This document shows, piece after piece, positions 1-9,540 of a stretch of 18,933 bases of DNA. Source of the DNA: Smittium culicis (taxonomy: Eukaryota; Kickxellomycota; Harpellomycetes; Harpellales; Legeriomycetaceae). Each line of letters starts with the position of its first letter. Position 1 is the first letter of the stretch. Under the pieces are notes generated by a model that was not told the DNA's origin, searched no databases, and saw only the letters and a list, made by a program, of their open reading frames with translations. The stretch is from positions 1 through 18,933 of the forward strand of contig LSSN01004141.1 in NCBI GenBank assembly GCA_001970855.1. The letters are read 5' to 3'. The position numbers and the translations under genes are program-made.

Positions 1-1259
1 GAATAGCCTTGGATGTGGTAGGCCCTGCGGAATCTCCAGTGGGTGAAACTGATACCAATCCAAGAGATCAAACCAGCAATACCAGAGAAAGCAACAAGCC
101 AGTTGTAAATAACTTGATTACCGATCAAAGATAAGCAGAAGAGGAAAATAACACACAATGAGCAAAGGGTTAGACTATACATTGGGGTACCACCTCGGGA
201 AACGTTTTTGAAGGATCTAAAGAACTTCTTTTCAACTGCAAGGGAATATAAGGTTCTAGTAGTTAGGTAGAGACCGGAATTACCAGCAGATAGCACAGAT
301 GATAAAATAATAGCGTTCATGATGTGGGAAGCAGATTTGATACCAGACTTTTCCAAAACGATTACGAGTGGGGAGATAGCAATAGTATTAATATCGGAGT
401 TTAAGAGATCTGGGTTGGTGTAAGGAATGATCAAACCAATGAGGAAGATAGACAAAATGTAGAACATAAGAATACGCCAGAAGATAGATCTGATAGCTTT
501 TGGAACATCGCGAGATGGGTTGCTTGATTCACCAGCAGTGACACCAACAATTTCAGTACCTTGGAAGGAAAAGGCAGCTGTGACGAAGACATTAAGAACT
601 CCAGGAAAACCATTAACAAATGGCGCGTCACCGATTTTCCAGTTATCGAAGCCATATTTAGTACCACCAACGATTCCAGAGGCTACTAAGATGGCGATAA
701 TGATAAAGATAACGATTGCCAACACTTTGATCAGGGCTAGCCAGAATTCGGCTTCGCCATATAGTTTAGCACCAAATAAGTTTAAGAAGATGATTATGGC
801 CATCAATACAAAACTCCAAACAACGGTGTTGACTTTGGGGAGCCAGAACTCCATGATAATACCGGCAGCAACAAGATCTGTAGCCGAAGTAGCGATCCAA
901 GAGTACCAGTAGTTGTAAGCAACGGCGAAACCGAAAGCAGGGTCAACAAAACGATCAGCAAAGGTGTTGAAAGAACCAGCAACAGGGACGAATGTGGACA
1001 TTTCAGCCAAAGATGTCATTACGAAGAAGACAATGAAACCCATAAGAGAGTATGCAACTAAAGCACCAGCAGGGCCAGCTTCACTCAAGACACCTCCGGA
1101 AGCAACGAAAAGACCAGTTCCGATAGTTCCGCCAACAGCAATCATAGACATGTGTCTACTCTTGAGGGTACGGTTGAGGTTGTTTTGGGTTTCACGGGCG
1201 CCAGGCTTCGCTTCGTATTTGCCATGTTCCATATAATTGTGTTCATTAGGCATTTCCAT
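1..1259 (-). CDS. amino-acid permease of the fungal YAT family, partial (3' end beyond the left edge)
   Basis: This is a plasma-membrane amino acid/proton symporter of the APC superfamily, fungal YAT branch. About 419 codons are open from ATG 1259-1257 to the left edge without an intron. That ATG is the first in frame after an upstream TAA at 1284-1286; a second ATG lies two codons later. A hydrophilic N-terminus of about 37 residues is followed by the substrate-binding GGTIGTGLF at 43-51 (first membrane helix), a YGEAEFW-type loop at 167-173, SFQGTEIVGVTAGE at 231-244 (sixth helix), and further hydrophobic helices to the edge. The order and wording of these motifs resemble basic amino-acid permeases such as CAN1/LYP1, but substrate cannot be settled from sequence alone. 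Codons favour GCT, GGT, GTT and AAG, and the gene is richer in G+C than its surroundings. It is the only recognised gene here with no intron. Confidence 0.95.
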   Translation of the reverse strand, partial: MEMPNEHNYMEHGKYEAKPGARETQNNLNRTLKSRHMSMIAVGGTIGTGLFVASGGVLSEAGPAGALVAYSLMGFIVFFVMTSLAEMSTFVPVAGSFNTFADRFVDPAFGFAVAYNYWYSWIATSATDLVAAGIIMEFWLPKVNTVVWSFVLMAIIIFLNLFGAKLYGEAEFWLALIKVLAIVIFIIIAILVASGIVGGTKYGFDNWKIGDAPFVNGFPGVLNVFVTAAFSFQGTEIVGVTAGESSNPSRDVPKAIRSIFWRILMFYILSIFLIGLIIPYTNPDLLNSDINTIAISPLVIVLEKSGIKSASHIMNAIILSSVLSAGNSGLYLTTRTLYSLAVEKKFFRSFKNVSRGGTPMYSLTLCSLCVIFLFCLSLIGNQVIYNWLVAFSGIAGLISWIGISFTHWRFRRAYHIQGY

Positions 1260-2318
1260 GATGAACGAAGAATAATATAAATATTAAGAGGGGAGAGTTA
1301 TTTAATATGGTTGATGTATGAGAGGGTATGACGTAAAGATGAAATTAAGATCGTGTCGCAGGTATAGATTACAACAAGCTCACGATTTAGTTAATATAGG
1401 AATAGGTAGGAAGAATGGGAGAGGAAGAGGTAGCTAGCAATATTGAACAAGAAATTAGTCTATGGGTATAATATTAGTATTTAAATATAAATTATTAAAT
1501 TAACAGTTTTGCATAATATATAAATACTTTGTATAGTAAAAAACCAATCTAAATAGAATTAGTAAAATTGGGAATTGAAGGGTATATATAAACAAAAAAG
1601 TCAAAACGGGGGGTTTGGATGTCAGTTAGTATATATTATAAGTGTAAAGAGCAACAATTACCTTTATTAGTTATATGACACTTTAACCATAATGGCTATA
1701 CGTGACCAGGTTAATTTGTTTGGATTTGGATAGATGTATGCGCTTTTTAATTGGGACGAGCAGAAATATAATGACGTCTTTTAGTAATAGCCAGTGCACA
1801 GTTATGAATTTCTAAGTAAATTAAAGTAGATAATTTGTATATAAGTCACTAACTGAGTTGAAAGTATATGAGGGAAGAAATAATATAAAATTAATAGATG
1901 GGTTATTGGCAAATAATGTTTGGTATTGGCTTTGAATTATAAAATGAGTTCGGTTAAAACGATTTTTAAGCGCTTTAAGATAACGACAAAGTCTTGGTTG
2001 GAAACATGAAAAGATATCCTTTGAGCCACCCTTAAAATATTTTACGTGGACGACCTCCAATTAATAAATGTTAGACTATTTTTAGGCGGAGTTTGTAGAG
2101 GTGGATAAAAGCGAGGGTGTAAGAGGACTAGGATGAATGTTTAAAAAGTTTATCTAGCTAGCCTATCTATTTTAAAAAAGGGGGAGGGTGAGTTTAGCTT
2201 GAAATTGAGGATATAATGTAGGTAGGGCTGCGTATTATTTTTTTGTTTGTAAGAAATCCGACATGAAACAATATAGAGTTCGAAATATTTAGCTATTTTT
2301 ATTGATGGAAGTACGAGA

Positions 2319-2402
2319 CAAATAGATGAAGTTCAGGAGAAAAAAGCAAATAGATGGAGTTAAGGAGAAGAATACAAATAGATGAATGGCAGAGAATAGT
2401 AG
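2319..2402. repeat. imperfect tandem repeat, three 28-bp copies
   Basis: Three consecutive units begin at 2319, 2347 and 2375, each starting with CAAATAGATG. The first two units are the most alike (CAAATAGATGAAGTT and CAAATAGATGGAGTT, then AGGAGAA); the third diverges after its first dozen bases. The array is short and lies in the spacer about 1.1 kb upstream of the permease start. Confidence 0.85.
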
Positions 2403-2631
2403 TTTGAACTTAGCCTACAACATTTACGTAATTTTAATCATATTTTATCAATTAGCAAAAAATTGTTAAAACAGTCTGATTTGTGCTATCCAATAAACAG
2501 CCAGTTAATATAATCATGATTTACACTAGCCAATACCCAGATAATTTTTTTCAGAAAGATTATCATCAACCAAATATGGCCTGTCAAAGCAGAATGTTAA
2601 TTATCGGTAGCAAGTCCCAATTAATGGGAGT

Positions 2632-2686
2632 CAATTTGCTAAATATGTAATTAACACATTTAAATGGCAGGCAATTTGCTAAATGT
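2632..2686. repeat. pair of 15-bp direct repeats 40 bp apart
   Basis: CAATTTGCTAAATRTG occurs from 2632 and again from 2672. Both copies sit in the spacer about 1.4 kb upstream of the permease start. They could be paired protein-binding sites or a local duplication; nothing in the sequence decides this. Confidence 0.6.
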
Positions 2687-3300
2687 GATTCTAGCAAAAT
2701 CAATTATTTATCCAATTGGTGTTAGAAAATACGCGGCAAATCATTCGATATGTATTCAAAGGATTTAATGCTAGCTATGGTTGGCTCAGAAAAAGATTTA
2801 ATAACATTGCAAATCTCTGAATTCTGTGTATGAGAATTAACAGCACAGAAAAAAAAAATAAAACTAAAAAAAAAAATAAATCATCAGGCTAATTTATTTG
2901 TGCCACACTTTACAATTTCTGATGCATAAAATACCTTTTCGAATCTCCATTATTTTTATTATTTAGTAAAAAATCAGACAGCCGTAATTTATTACCTTAG
3001 AGCTTTTTAGCACTGAGTAAGCAGCTTCAAAATCTCCTTGTATTTAAACGTGTATATTGTGGATTCAATTGAAGAACCGAACTTTTTCTATTAAAATTTT
3101 ATCTAATCATCAGCTCTGACTTTATTTACAAGCTCTCTAGATAAGACCATCCAATAGAGTGCCTAGTCCTACCAATAGCTTTATCTGATTTATATAAGAG
3201 ATTATAATTTGTAAGGTATGAAATTATTATTTTTATTGAGAATTGCCAATATGCTTAGCTAATGTTCTCAAAAATCTTGAGAAAAAGTTGGGCAGATGAT

Positions 3301-3312
3301 GGGGGGGGGGGG
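3301..3312. repeat. G12 homopolymer
   Basis: Twelve consecutive G residues in very AT-rich DNA. C runs of similar kind occur at 9175-9182 (C8) and 9643-9651 (C9, inside DPH6 intron 1). Such runs are prone to slippage and to sequencing error, so the exact length is uncertain. Confidence 0.9.
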
Positions 3313-3591
3313 ATATATGGGGCTAGCAAAGTTTAGTGTAGTGCAATAGTCATCAAAAGGACAGAATTAAGCGTAATAAAAAAGTAGAAGACTGAAAAAC
3401 AAGGCTTTTTTTACTGTAAAATATCTTTCCGATTGTATGATAGATCTTTTTAATGTACATTATAAACAAATAGACGAATTGTTTTTTTTTTAATTTTCGT
3501 ATGTGAAATAAAGCTCGCGCAAATTAAGATTTGCTTAATTAAATAAACAATTTGTGTGGTTTACCTAATATATTTTATCTCCAATTCTAGC

Positions 3592-4153
3592 AACTTGTTC
3601 AACATCTCTCGACTACAACTTTAAAAGTAACTAAAAAAGTGGGCAAAATCTTACGAAATTAATTAAACTCGGGCTATATAATTTGTATATATTGGCTTCC
3701 AGATATAGAATGTCCAATGAATGGAGTTCTTTTTAATCGCTATAATCGAGTATTGCGGCAAAATTTACCCTCAGATCTTGTTGAAAGCTGTCAATTCCTC
3801 ATCCGTCATTTTAAATATTTAGGTATAGATTCAATCTATCAAAAAAAAAAAAAGCTAGCAGATAATTAACGTTTTAATAAGGCTATATTAGCACAACTGA
3901 AATATAAACTAACTGGGATCTTAAAACACTTATTGTGGCTCTAGGTAAGTTATGAACTATAAATTCTCAAAAAATAAATACGCATCTGCAAATTAATAAT
4001 TTCAGTGTCACATTTTACGTTGATAGTATATGTAAAGCCTATTCAATTACCTATTACAAAATTCACCCTGATGGGATTAGCAAATAATAGCATGTTACAA
4101 ACAGTAAAAGACCGAGATAAATATAGTATTATTTTTGGATAAGGCTGATAGTT
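3592..4153 (+). other. unassigned coding-like islands with splice-like borders
   Basis: Three open stretches look more like protein than the surrounding A/T runs. One sits between a TAG near 3591 and a GTAACT near 3628. A second follows CCAG at about 3701 and reads through LPSDLVESCQFLIRHFKYLG to a GTATAG donor at about 3823. A third follows TTTCAG at about 4004 and runs about 48 codons to a TAA at 4152. The first two can be joined in phase, but the next in-phase stretch (about 3893-3952) ends in a stop right at a GTAAGT, so no complete gene can be built. The opposite strand also has short open stretches. I recognise no family; this may be a fast-evolving gene, a relic or chance. Confidence 0.2.
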
Positions 4154-4889
4154 GAGAGAAAAAAAACAAGGGGGCAAATATATAATAGCTGATAGCATTT
4201 AATTTAAAAAAAAAAAGTCGGAATAAAACTGAGCAGTTTAAATTGATACGTTAATGAGCTTTTCGGGTGAACATTTCTTACTATCGGCTTTGCAAATTCA
4301 TATTACAGTGACCCTTTAAATTAATTAATTTTTTTCTCTCCCTGATGATTGGGTTTGATAGCTTATCGATTTACAGAATAATTATGGTTGTAGGAGAAGT
4401 AATATGCCCAAAGTTTCTTAGTAGGCAATTATTTATATGAATTTTATGTAAATTTTTATTTTTTTTTTCTTGCTGGTATTTTTTATAGTAATTCATCAGG
4501 TAAGCTTTATTAGTAAAAAAATCAAGATGGCTTGTTTCACAAATTTCAATTTTCGATAATAGCTTTTACTTTACTTTAATTTTATTTTTTTTAGCTATTT
4601 GAGTATTTTTTATTTCGAGCGCAATCAATTTGGTTTCACAAATCAGAAAAATAAATCAAACCTCTATGATTTTCGTGCTAAATAAAATCCAAAAATATGA
4701 GAGCTTTTTTCAGATCATGTTATAATGTTGCGCATTTTTTATTTTTTTTAAAATTGCGTTATTAAGAAAACATCTTGGGCTTGAATGTTGCGTTTATAAA
4801 TCTTGAAAAACACACTTTTTTAATAAATAAAAATAAATACATGTGCGAGTAAAAAAAAAGATAATTAATTTGTATGTAATTAATTTTTT

Positions 4890-7349
4890 TCAGCTTTGAA
4901 GCAGCAGGATTGATCCAGGATCCGCGCTGTTATTGGTCAAGAACGTCTCGATGCTTTGATTAAACCCATTTGGGCCACAAACAATAAACTTTGATGGTTT
5001 CTGAAAATCGTTCCCGCCAGGTATGTGAGTGAATTCCCGTGTAACGTTACTGCCATCAACAGCAGCTAAATGTGGTTGGTCGTATGCGTAGTCAGCGAAT
5101 GGCTTATTTCCCAAGGCAGCAATCCCATCAGCTAGAGAGCGTTCTGGGCTTGTATCGTATGTTGTTGTTTTTGATGCTGTTGTTGCCAGCTGCAACACTC
5201 TGCTCAAATCGGTTTCATTAAACCTTCGCTTCATATGGCGAATACTGGCTCTGCCGCTTGCAGCCACGCCATTTTGAGCAGACACCTGATTATCTGACTG
5301 GTTCTGGAAATTCTGGTTAAGGATGCTATTGCAGGCTGCTGGTTCTAACGCAGGTTCCAGACCCTTCAGCTCGCTGAAAACAAGCTTCTCAATGCACGAT
5401 TTGCACGTATGTTTCGAATCGAAGCCAATGTCAATATTTCCACCAGTTTCGGCCTTAGTGTCACTGCTACTGCTACTGCTGCTGAAGCTGCATTTGGATG
5501 TATGCTCTTGGCAATCGATCTCTTCGCCGCTGCTTGTCAGAATATGCAAATCAACCACTCTTTTCTCACTTAGTTTATCAACCAGTCGCTTCATCTCATC
5601 CAGCAGCCAGATATCATATACCGTTTGGACGCAATATATTATGTAAACTGCCGATTCTGCCAAATCAATACCAACTGCGCCCATTTCAGCCATTCCGGCC
5701 ACAACTTGGATTATTGGCATGATTCCTTTGTTACACATACATTTTTGTTAGTACTTGTAAATTTAGTTATACTTTATACTCAGCGCTAACAACCAGCTAA
5801 AATATAGTGTTTCTGCTGTATAAACAATCTAGTGAATATGCAACAACAAAAAAAAAAACAAGCTAAATATGAAGAATAAATATGGCAATTTACCTGAACC
5901 TGCTGCGAATAAGTACAAGTATGGGTTGCTCACAATCTATTCACAATAGAAACATGCGAGTTTAAAAAAATAAATAAAAATTAGCTATTAATACATCGAA
6001 AAGAATCGACTTTTAAAAAACGTATGGGAATGTATATTTATATTTCCCATTGTCATCATCAATACATTTATACGCAAACCTCAAATCCCAACCCCTTAGT
6101 TTTGATTAATAGGAATATGAAACTCCGAATTGCAATATCAAAAAATAACTGAAACAAGACTAATGAAGAGAAGAGTTAGAAAATATCTGAAATTACTTTA
6201 GTTAGTGTAGAGTCTCGCAAATCATATGGACCACGGACAAGTAATTTATCGCCGCGTTTCAGCTTTGAAAAGTATGCAGACATCAAATTGTCTTTATACA
6301 ACTATTCTTTTATATAAAAATAATACAAAATAAAAGCATAATTATAGTATCTGGTACAAATCTTTTTTTGTAGCTTGTATATTTTTAAAAAAAAAAATAG
6401 CAAAAAAAAATAGTAATGGGGAAAGATTATGGTCTTTGAAATTGAAAATGTATTTATGCTAAGCTTACTTTGATAATGATGATGAATTTTGGACTATTCT
6501 CAATGTCCAAAATTATTGGCGTGAAAGGTCTACTTCTCCACACCTTTCTTACAACTCCGCCAGTAATCGAACAAACTTCAGCTCTTTGCGAATTTTTTTT
6601 TATTTGGATTTTTTTACATACATTCGTAATTTAGCCATAATTAACAGAAACGTGTAAATTTGCGCTGATAAAAGAAAAACGAAAAAAAAAAAACAGATTT
6701 CGTGTTTAGCTTACCTTATGGATATGTGGAAAATACCAGCGTCTTTTATTCTGTCAGTATATTTTTCTATGAACGAGTCGAACCCTGCTAACTCAAGTTG
6801 TATGGAATTAAAGCCTAGTCTCTTTATAGACTTTAATTCCGAATAGAAATATGCCTGGTGCATGTTTCCGCTATCACTGCGATTTGACTCTACCAATTCC
6901 TCTATATCGGCCACACAGCTGGAATTTTTATCTAGTAATAAAAAAGAAACTTAATTACTTGCACTTATATTCCAGATAAAGCATTTTATAGGACTTATGC
7001 GTGTGATTTACAAGCGTATTAAACTAATTAAAAATAAGTTGAACTTTTGGGATAAAATATGTATAAATTTACTTTGGGGTTTGGTGTTGCTAGTACCATT
7101 AGCTATATTGCGACTATTATATTCGCTTAATCTTTCCCTGTATATATCAAAAACGCACGGATAGCACCCAGTCTTGCAGCAATCGTCTTGGCTAGGCTCT
7201 GAAGGCGCAGAATTGAAAGATTCTTGTTCATCCGCTGCTAACCCATCGCTGCCTATTTTGACGGTGTTCGCATCTTGTCTTTTCGCTGCTCGCTCTTTAG
7301 CAGCTTTGACCTGTTTCAAGTACTCTTGTATTTTCAACGAATTAGACAT
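4890..7349 (-). CDS. NADH-cytochrome b5 reductase-like flavoprotein with N-terminal Oxidored-like module, six exons
   Basis: Exons on the minus strand: 7349-7073, 6931-6715, 6583-6469, 6301-6197, 5936-5894, 5725-4890; every junction keeps frame, giving 530 residues. Residues 56-75 carry DDCCKTGCYPCVFDIYRERL, the paired-cysteine signature of the Oxidored-like N-terminal domain (Pfam PF09791). The FAD domain follows, with RPFTPI at 183-188 (the RxYTx[ST] FAD motif) and a GDKLLVRGP strand-turn at 220-228. The NAD domain has AAGSGI at 249-254, a DIWLLDEM helix at about 290-297 and CGPNGF at 502-507. These indicate transfer of electrons from NAD(P)H through FAD to a one-electron acceptor; the acceptor is unknown. 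About 170 residues separate the strand VVDLHILTSS (309-318) from the CGPNGF strand, far more than usual, and include a serine run and CKSCIEK. The start is the first ATG; an upstream in-frame GTG at 7373 is ignored. Two acceptors are AAG; the last is fixed by the GSG/I junction. Confidence 0.85.
5747..5753 (-). other. TACTAAC intron branch site in the last intron of the reductase gene
   Basis: On the minus strand the exact TACTAAC consensus lies about 20 nt before the AAAG acceptor of the 5893-5726 intron. It supports that junction even though the acceptor is the less common AAG. Other introns here carry only looser forms, for example AACTAAC at 8886-8892 in YOS1 intron 2. Confidence 0.75.
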
Positions 7350-8427
7350 GGCTCTAGGTACTTCTCTACCCACTTTTTTAAAAGTTAATAAATAGCCTTC
7401 CTCTCTCGAATTCAGTTATTCAAATAAAAAATATATTTATTAAAGTATGGTTGTGGTTTTTGTCTGAACTTACTAATAACTTTACAGATAAATGAAAATA
7501 GGTACAGTATTATTGGTCAATACTACTCTTTTTATTTAGAGTTTTATCTAAACTAATCCTTTTTACCAAATCTTAAATTTTGGGTTTATGAATTGCAATG
7601 TTGGTTTAATCTTTAGTTTCATTTTCACACCTCAAAAACTCCCTATCTAAAACTTTTCTTTTTACTATTCGCCCACTTTTGTATCTCAAAAACTATTCAT
7701 TCGCTTTAAAAACACGTAGTCCAAAATAATTTGGATTTCATAATTTATTTTATTTTATATATTCAATTGGCTAACATTAACTACAACTTCTTTTTAGCCA
7801 ATGAATCAAGATAAATAATAATAATATAGAGCTACTGGTTCTTTGGATTAGACTAGTTAATGCGAGTATTGCATTTTACTGGCCTAACATCTATGAATAC
7901 GGATATCGTGAAATCATTCGCCTGATCTAAGTATGTATAAATCACAGCGCCTATCAGCAATCGTATTCTTTATTTTGAATAAGGTAATTTGGCTATCATA
8001 ACAATCGGAAAGATCTTAGCCAGCAAATAGCCTGCGCATATTTTATGCTAAAAGAATAGGGCTTAGCATCACAATTCCTCATAATCTCCCGTCTGTCAAA
8101 GAAATAATTAGTATACTGTTTTTTATTTCTCGAATAGACTAGTTGTAAACAAAAACCTTTTAGCTACACTTTTTATTTTTTTAAAAAACAAAATAAGTGA
8201 TTCTCTGCTATCATATCTCCTTCTCATCATCCAATATTGTTCGTACCGATTTAGCTTGAAAGCATACTAGCTTTGGTAGCAAACTCTAACTCACATCCAC
8301 CATCCACTTATGCACTGCTAAAATCATCAATTGTAAATATTACTTTGAACAACTGAATACATAAAATATACGAAACCCCGATCTACTCATATCTTCTTTT
8401 CCTTAAATACTCATACCATAATTCACG
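7350..8427. other. divergent intergenic region, reductase gene to YOS1
   Basis: This 1.1 kb lies between two divergently transcribed genes and must contain both promoters. It is AT-rich near its edges. The middle part (about 7830-8100) is less AT-rich and has short open frames on both strands; one on the plus strand runs from a TATAG at 7825-7829 to a TAA at 7928-7930 placed immediately before GTATGT. No complete gene model results and no regulatory motif is convincing. Confidence 0.6.
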
Positions 8428-8980
8428 ATGCTCGGTTTAATGTCACTGCTACGTGCTTCTGTTTTCTTTTTCAATGCAATTGCAATATTAAACGAAGAGC
8501 GATTCTTAGCAAGAAGTAAATTATCTCTTTTTTTTTGACTTTATACTTAATCCATGTTAATTGAATGTTTAATGATCTAAATTCCCTTTGTTTCTTTATT
8601 ATTAAAATACTAAATTCCTGAATTCTTTAAATTATAGTTGGATGGGCCCGAAATAACATCGATGTATTTACCAACCAGGATTCATCAAAGACGAAACTCA
8701 TTAATTTGATTAGTGCCATCAGAACTCTCATGCGAAGTAAACACTACCTCCTCACTTGACTATTCCTTCACTTATTTATAAAACCATATTACGCTCCGCA
8801 TTTTATCCCAGCTTTTCTAAAAAAAACAAATATTCGATCTTTAGACACATTATTTTTTAAATAATTCTTCACTATGCTTTTTTTAAACTAACGTATTTCT
8901 TCATATCTACACTTTTTTTATTAGTTCCTCTTATCCTGTTGAACATAATCGTTATTATCTTCTACTTGATCCTGGGCTAG
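8428..8980 (+). CDS. YOS1: Yos1/IER3IP1-like ER-Golgi transport protein, three exons
   Basis: Exons 8428-8515, 8638-8736 and 8925-8980 join in phase (phase 1 at both junctions) to an 80-residue protein; known family members are about 80-87 residues. The first hydrophobic helix is at about 5-21. It is followed by the family hallmark NEERFLARIGW at 22-32, a polar middle segment, INLISAIRTLMRIPLI at about 51-66, and a C-terminal helix ending at the stop. In yeast Yos1 is an integral membrane partner of Yip1 and Yif1 in ER-to-Golgi vesicle transport; the human homologue is IER3IP1. Introns of 122 and 188 nt have GTAAAT and GTAAAC donors and TAG acceptors. The largest single exon is 99 nt. Identification rests on the family wording across all three exons and is strong. 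Confidence 0.92.
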
Positions 8981-9540
8981 ATACCATTTAATCGATTTTA
9001 GCCAAAATAAAATAATAATTCTCATTTTATACCAACAAAAAACATTATAAAAAAATATCTCTGCCTATCAATAAAATAACATTTACATTTTAACTGCTAT
9101 TCACTTATTTCATTTAAATCTAAAAATAAAATATTTTATTATTTTTTAACTTTAACAATTTTCAAAAAAAAAAACCCCCCCCGTTTAAAAAGATTTTACT
9201 AAACTTTATTAAATATTAAACGCCCTTATTTTTAAATATAATATAAGGAAATAATATATAATTAGCGCCTTGCTTTTTCACCTAAAACAGCTATCAACCA
9301 AATTCCTCCTTTTTTATTGGCAAATCGTCACAGCTTTTTTTTTTCCCTTGCATTAATCCTGTTTTTTATTTCTCTATTTCAGCTAATTTAAAAAGTAACA
9401 AATCTCGATTTATCCAACGAAGCGATATTTAAAACTGAAATATTTCCTTTTTTTTATTAGTAAATAGATTCCACCCCACTCATCTTTTTGTATAATTTTA
9501 TTACTCACCAAACCTCTACTCCCATAATAATTTGATATAA
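8981..9540. other. AT-rich spacer between YOS1 and DPH6
   Basis: About 560 bases that must carry the 3' end signals of YOS1 and the promoter of DPH6. Apart from A/T runs, a C8 run at 9175-9182 and a GCGCC at about 9266-9270, I see nothing in it. Confidence 0.6.

Larger units (their letters stand above)
1260..4889. other. long AT-rich spacer between the permease and the reductase gene
   Basis: About 3.6 kb without a gene I can name. The part next to the permease start (1260 to about 2250) must hold its promoter and has CT-rich stretches on the coding strand (around 2080-2200), but no regulatory site is clear. The rest is dominated by A/T runs. It contains a three-copy 28-bp tandem repeat, a pair of short direct repeats, a G12 run and a coding-like island at about 3592-4153; these are listed separately. 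Confidence 0.7.

Noticed and set aside
520..1236. Plus-strand ORFs at 520-912 and 964-1236, and a minus-strand ORF at 431-670
   Set aside because: They overlap the permease in other frames or antisense and have low-complexity, shadow-like wording; the permease reading is clear.
1821..2060. 79-codon minus-strand ORF in the permease upstream spacer
   Set aside because: It begins with TTG, has no ATG, no recognisable family and no splice context; length is within chance for this composition.
3707..3812. Minus-strand start reading MTDEELTAFNKI
   Set aside because: It looks like a protein start but hits TGA after 12 codons with no donor before the stop.
5323..5722. Plus-strand ORFs opposite the last reductase exon
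   Set aside because: They are antisense to the well-supported NAD-domain exon; serine and leucine runs mirror its coding strand.
7008..7395. GTG start at 7373 for the reductase and a plus-strand ORF at 7174-7395
   Set aside because: A nuclear fungal gene should start at ATG, present at 7349; the plus-strand ORF is antisense to exon 1, and the tail beyond 7073 is read-through into intron 1.
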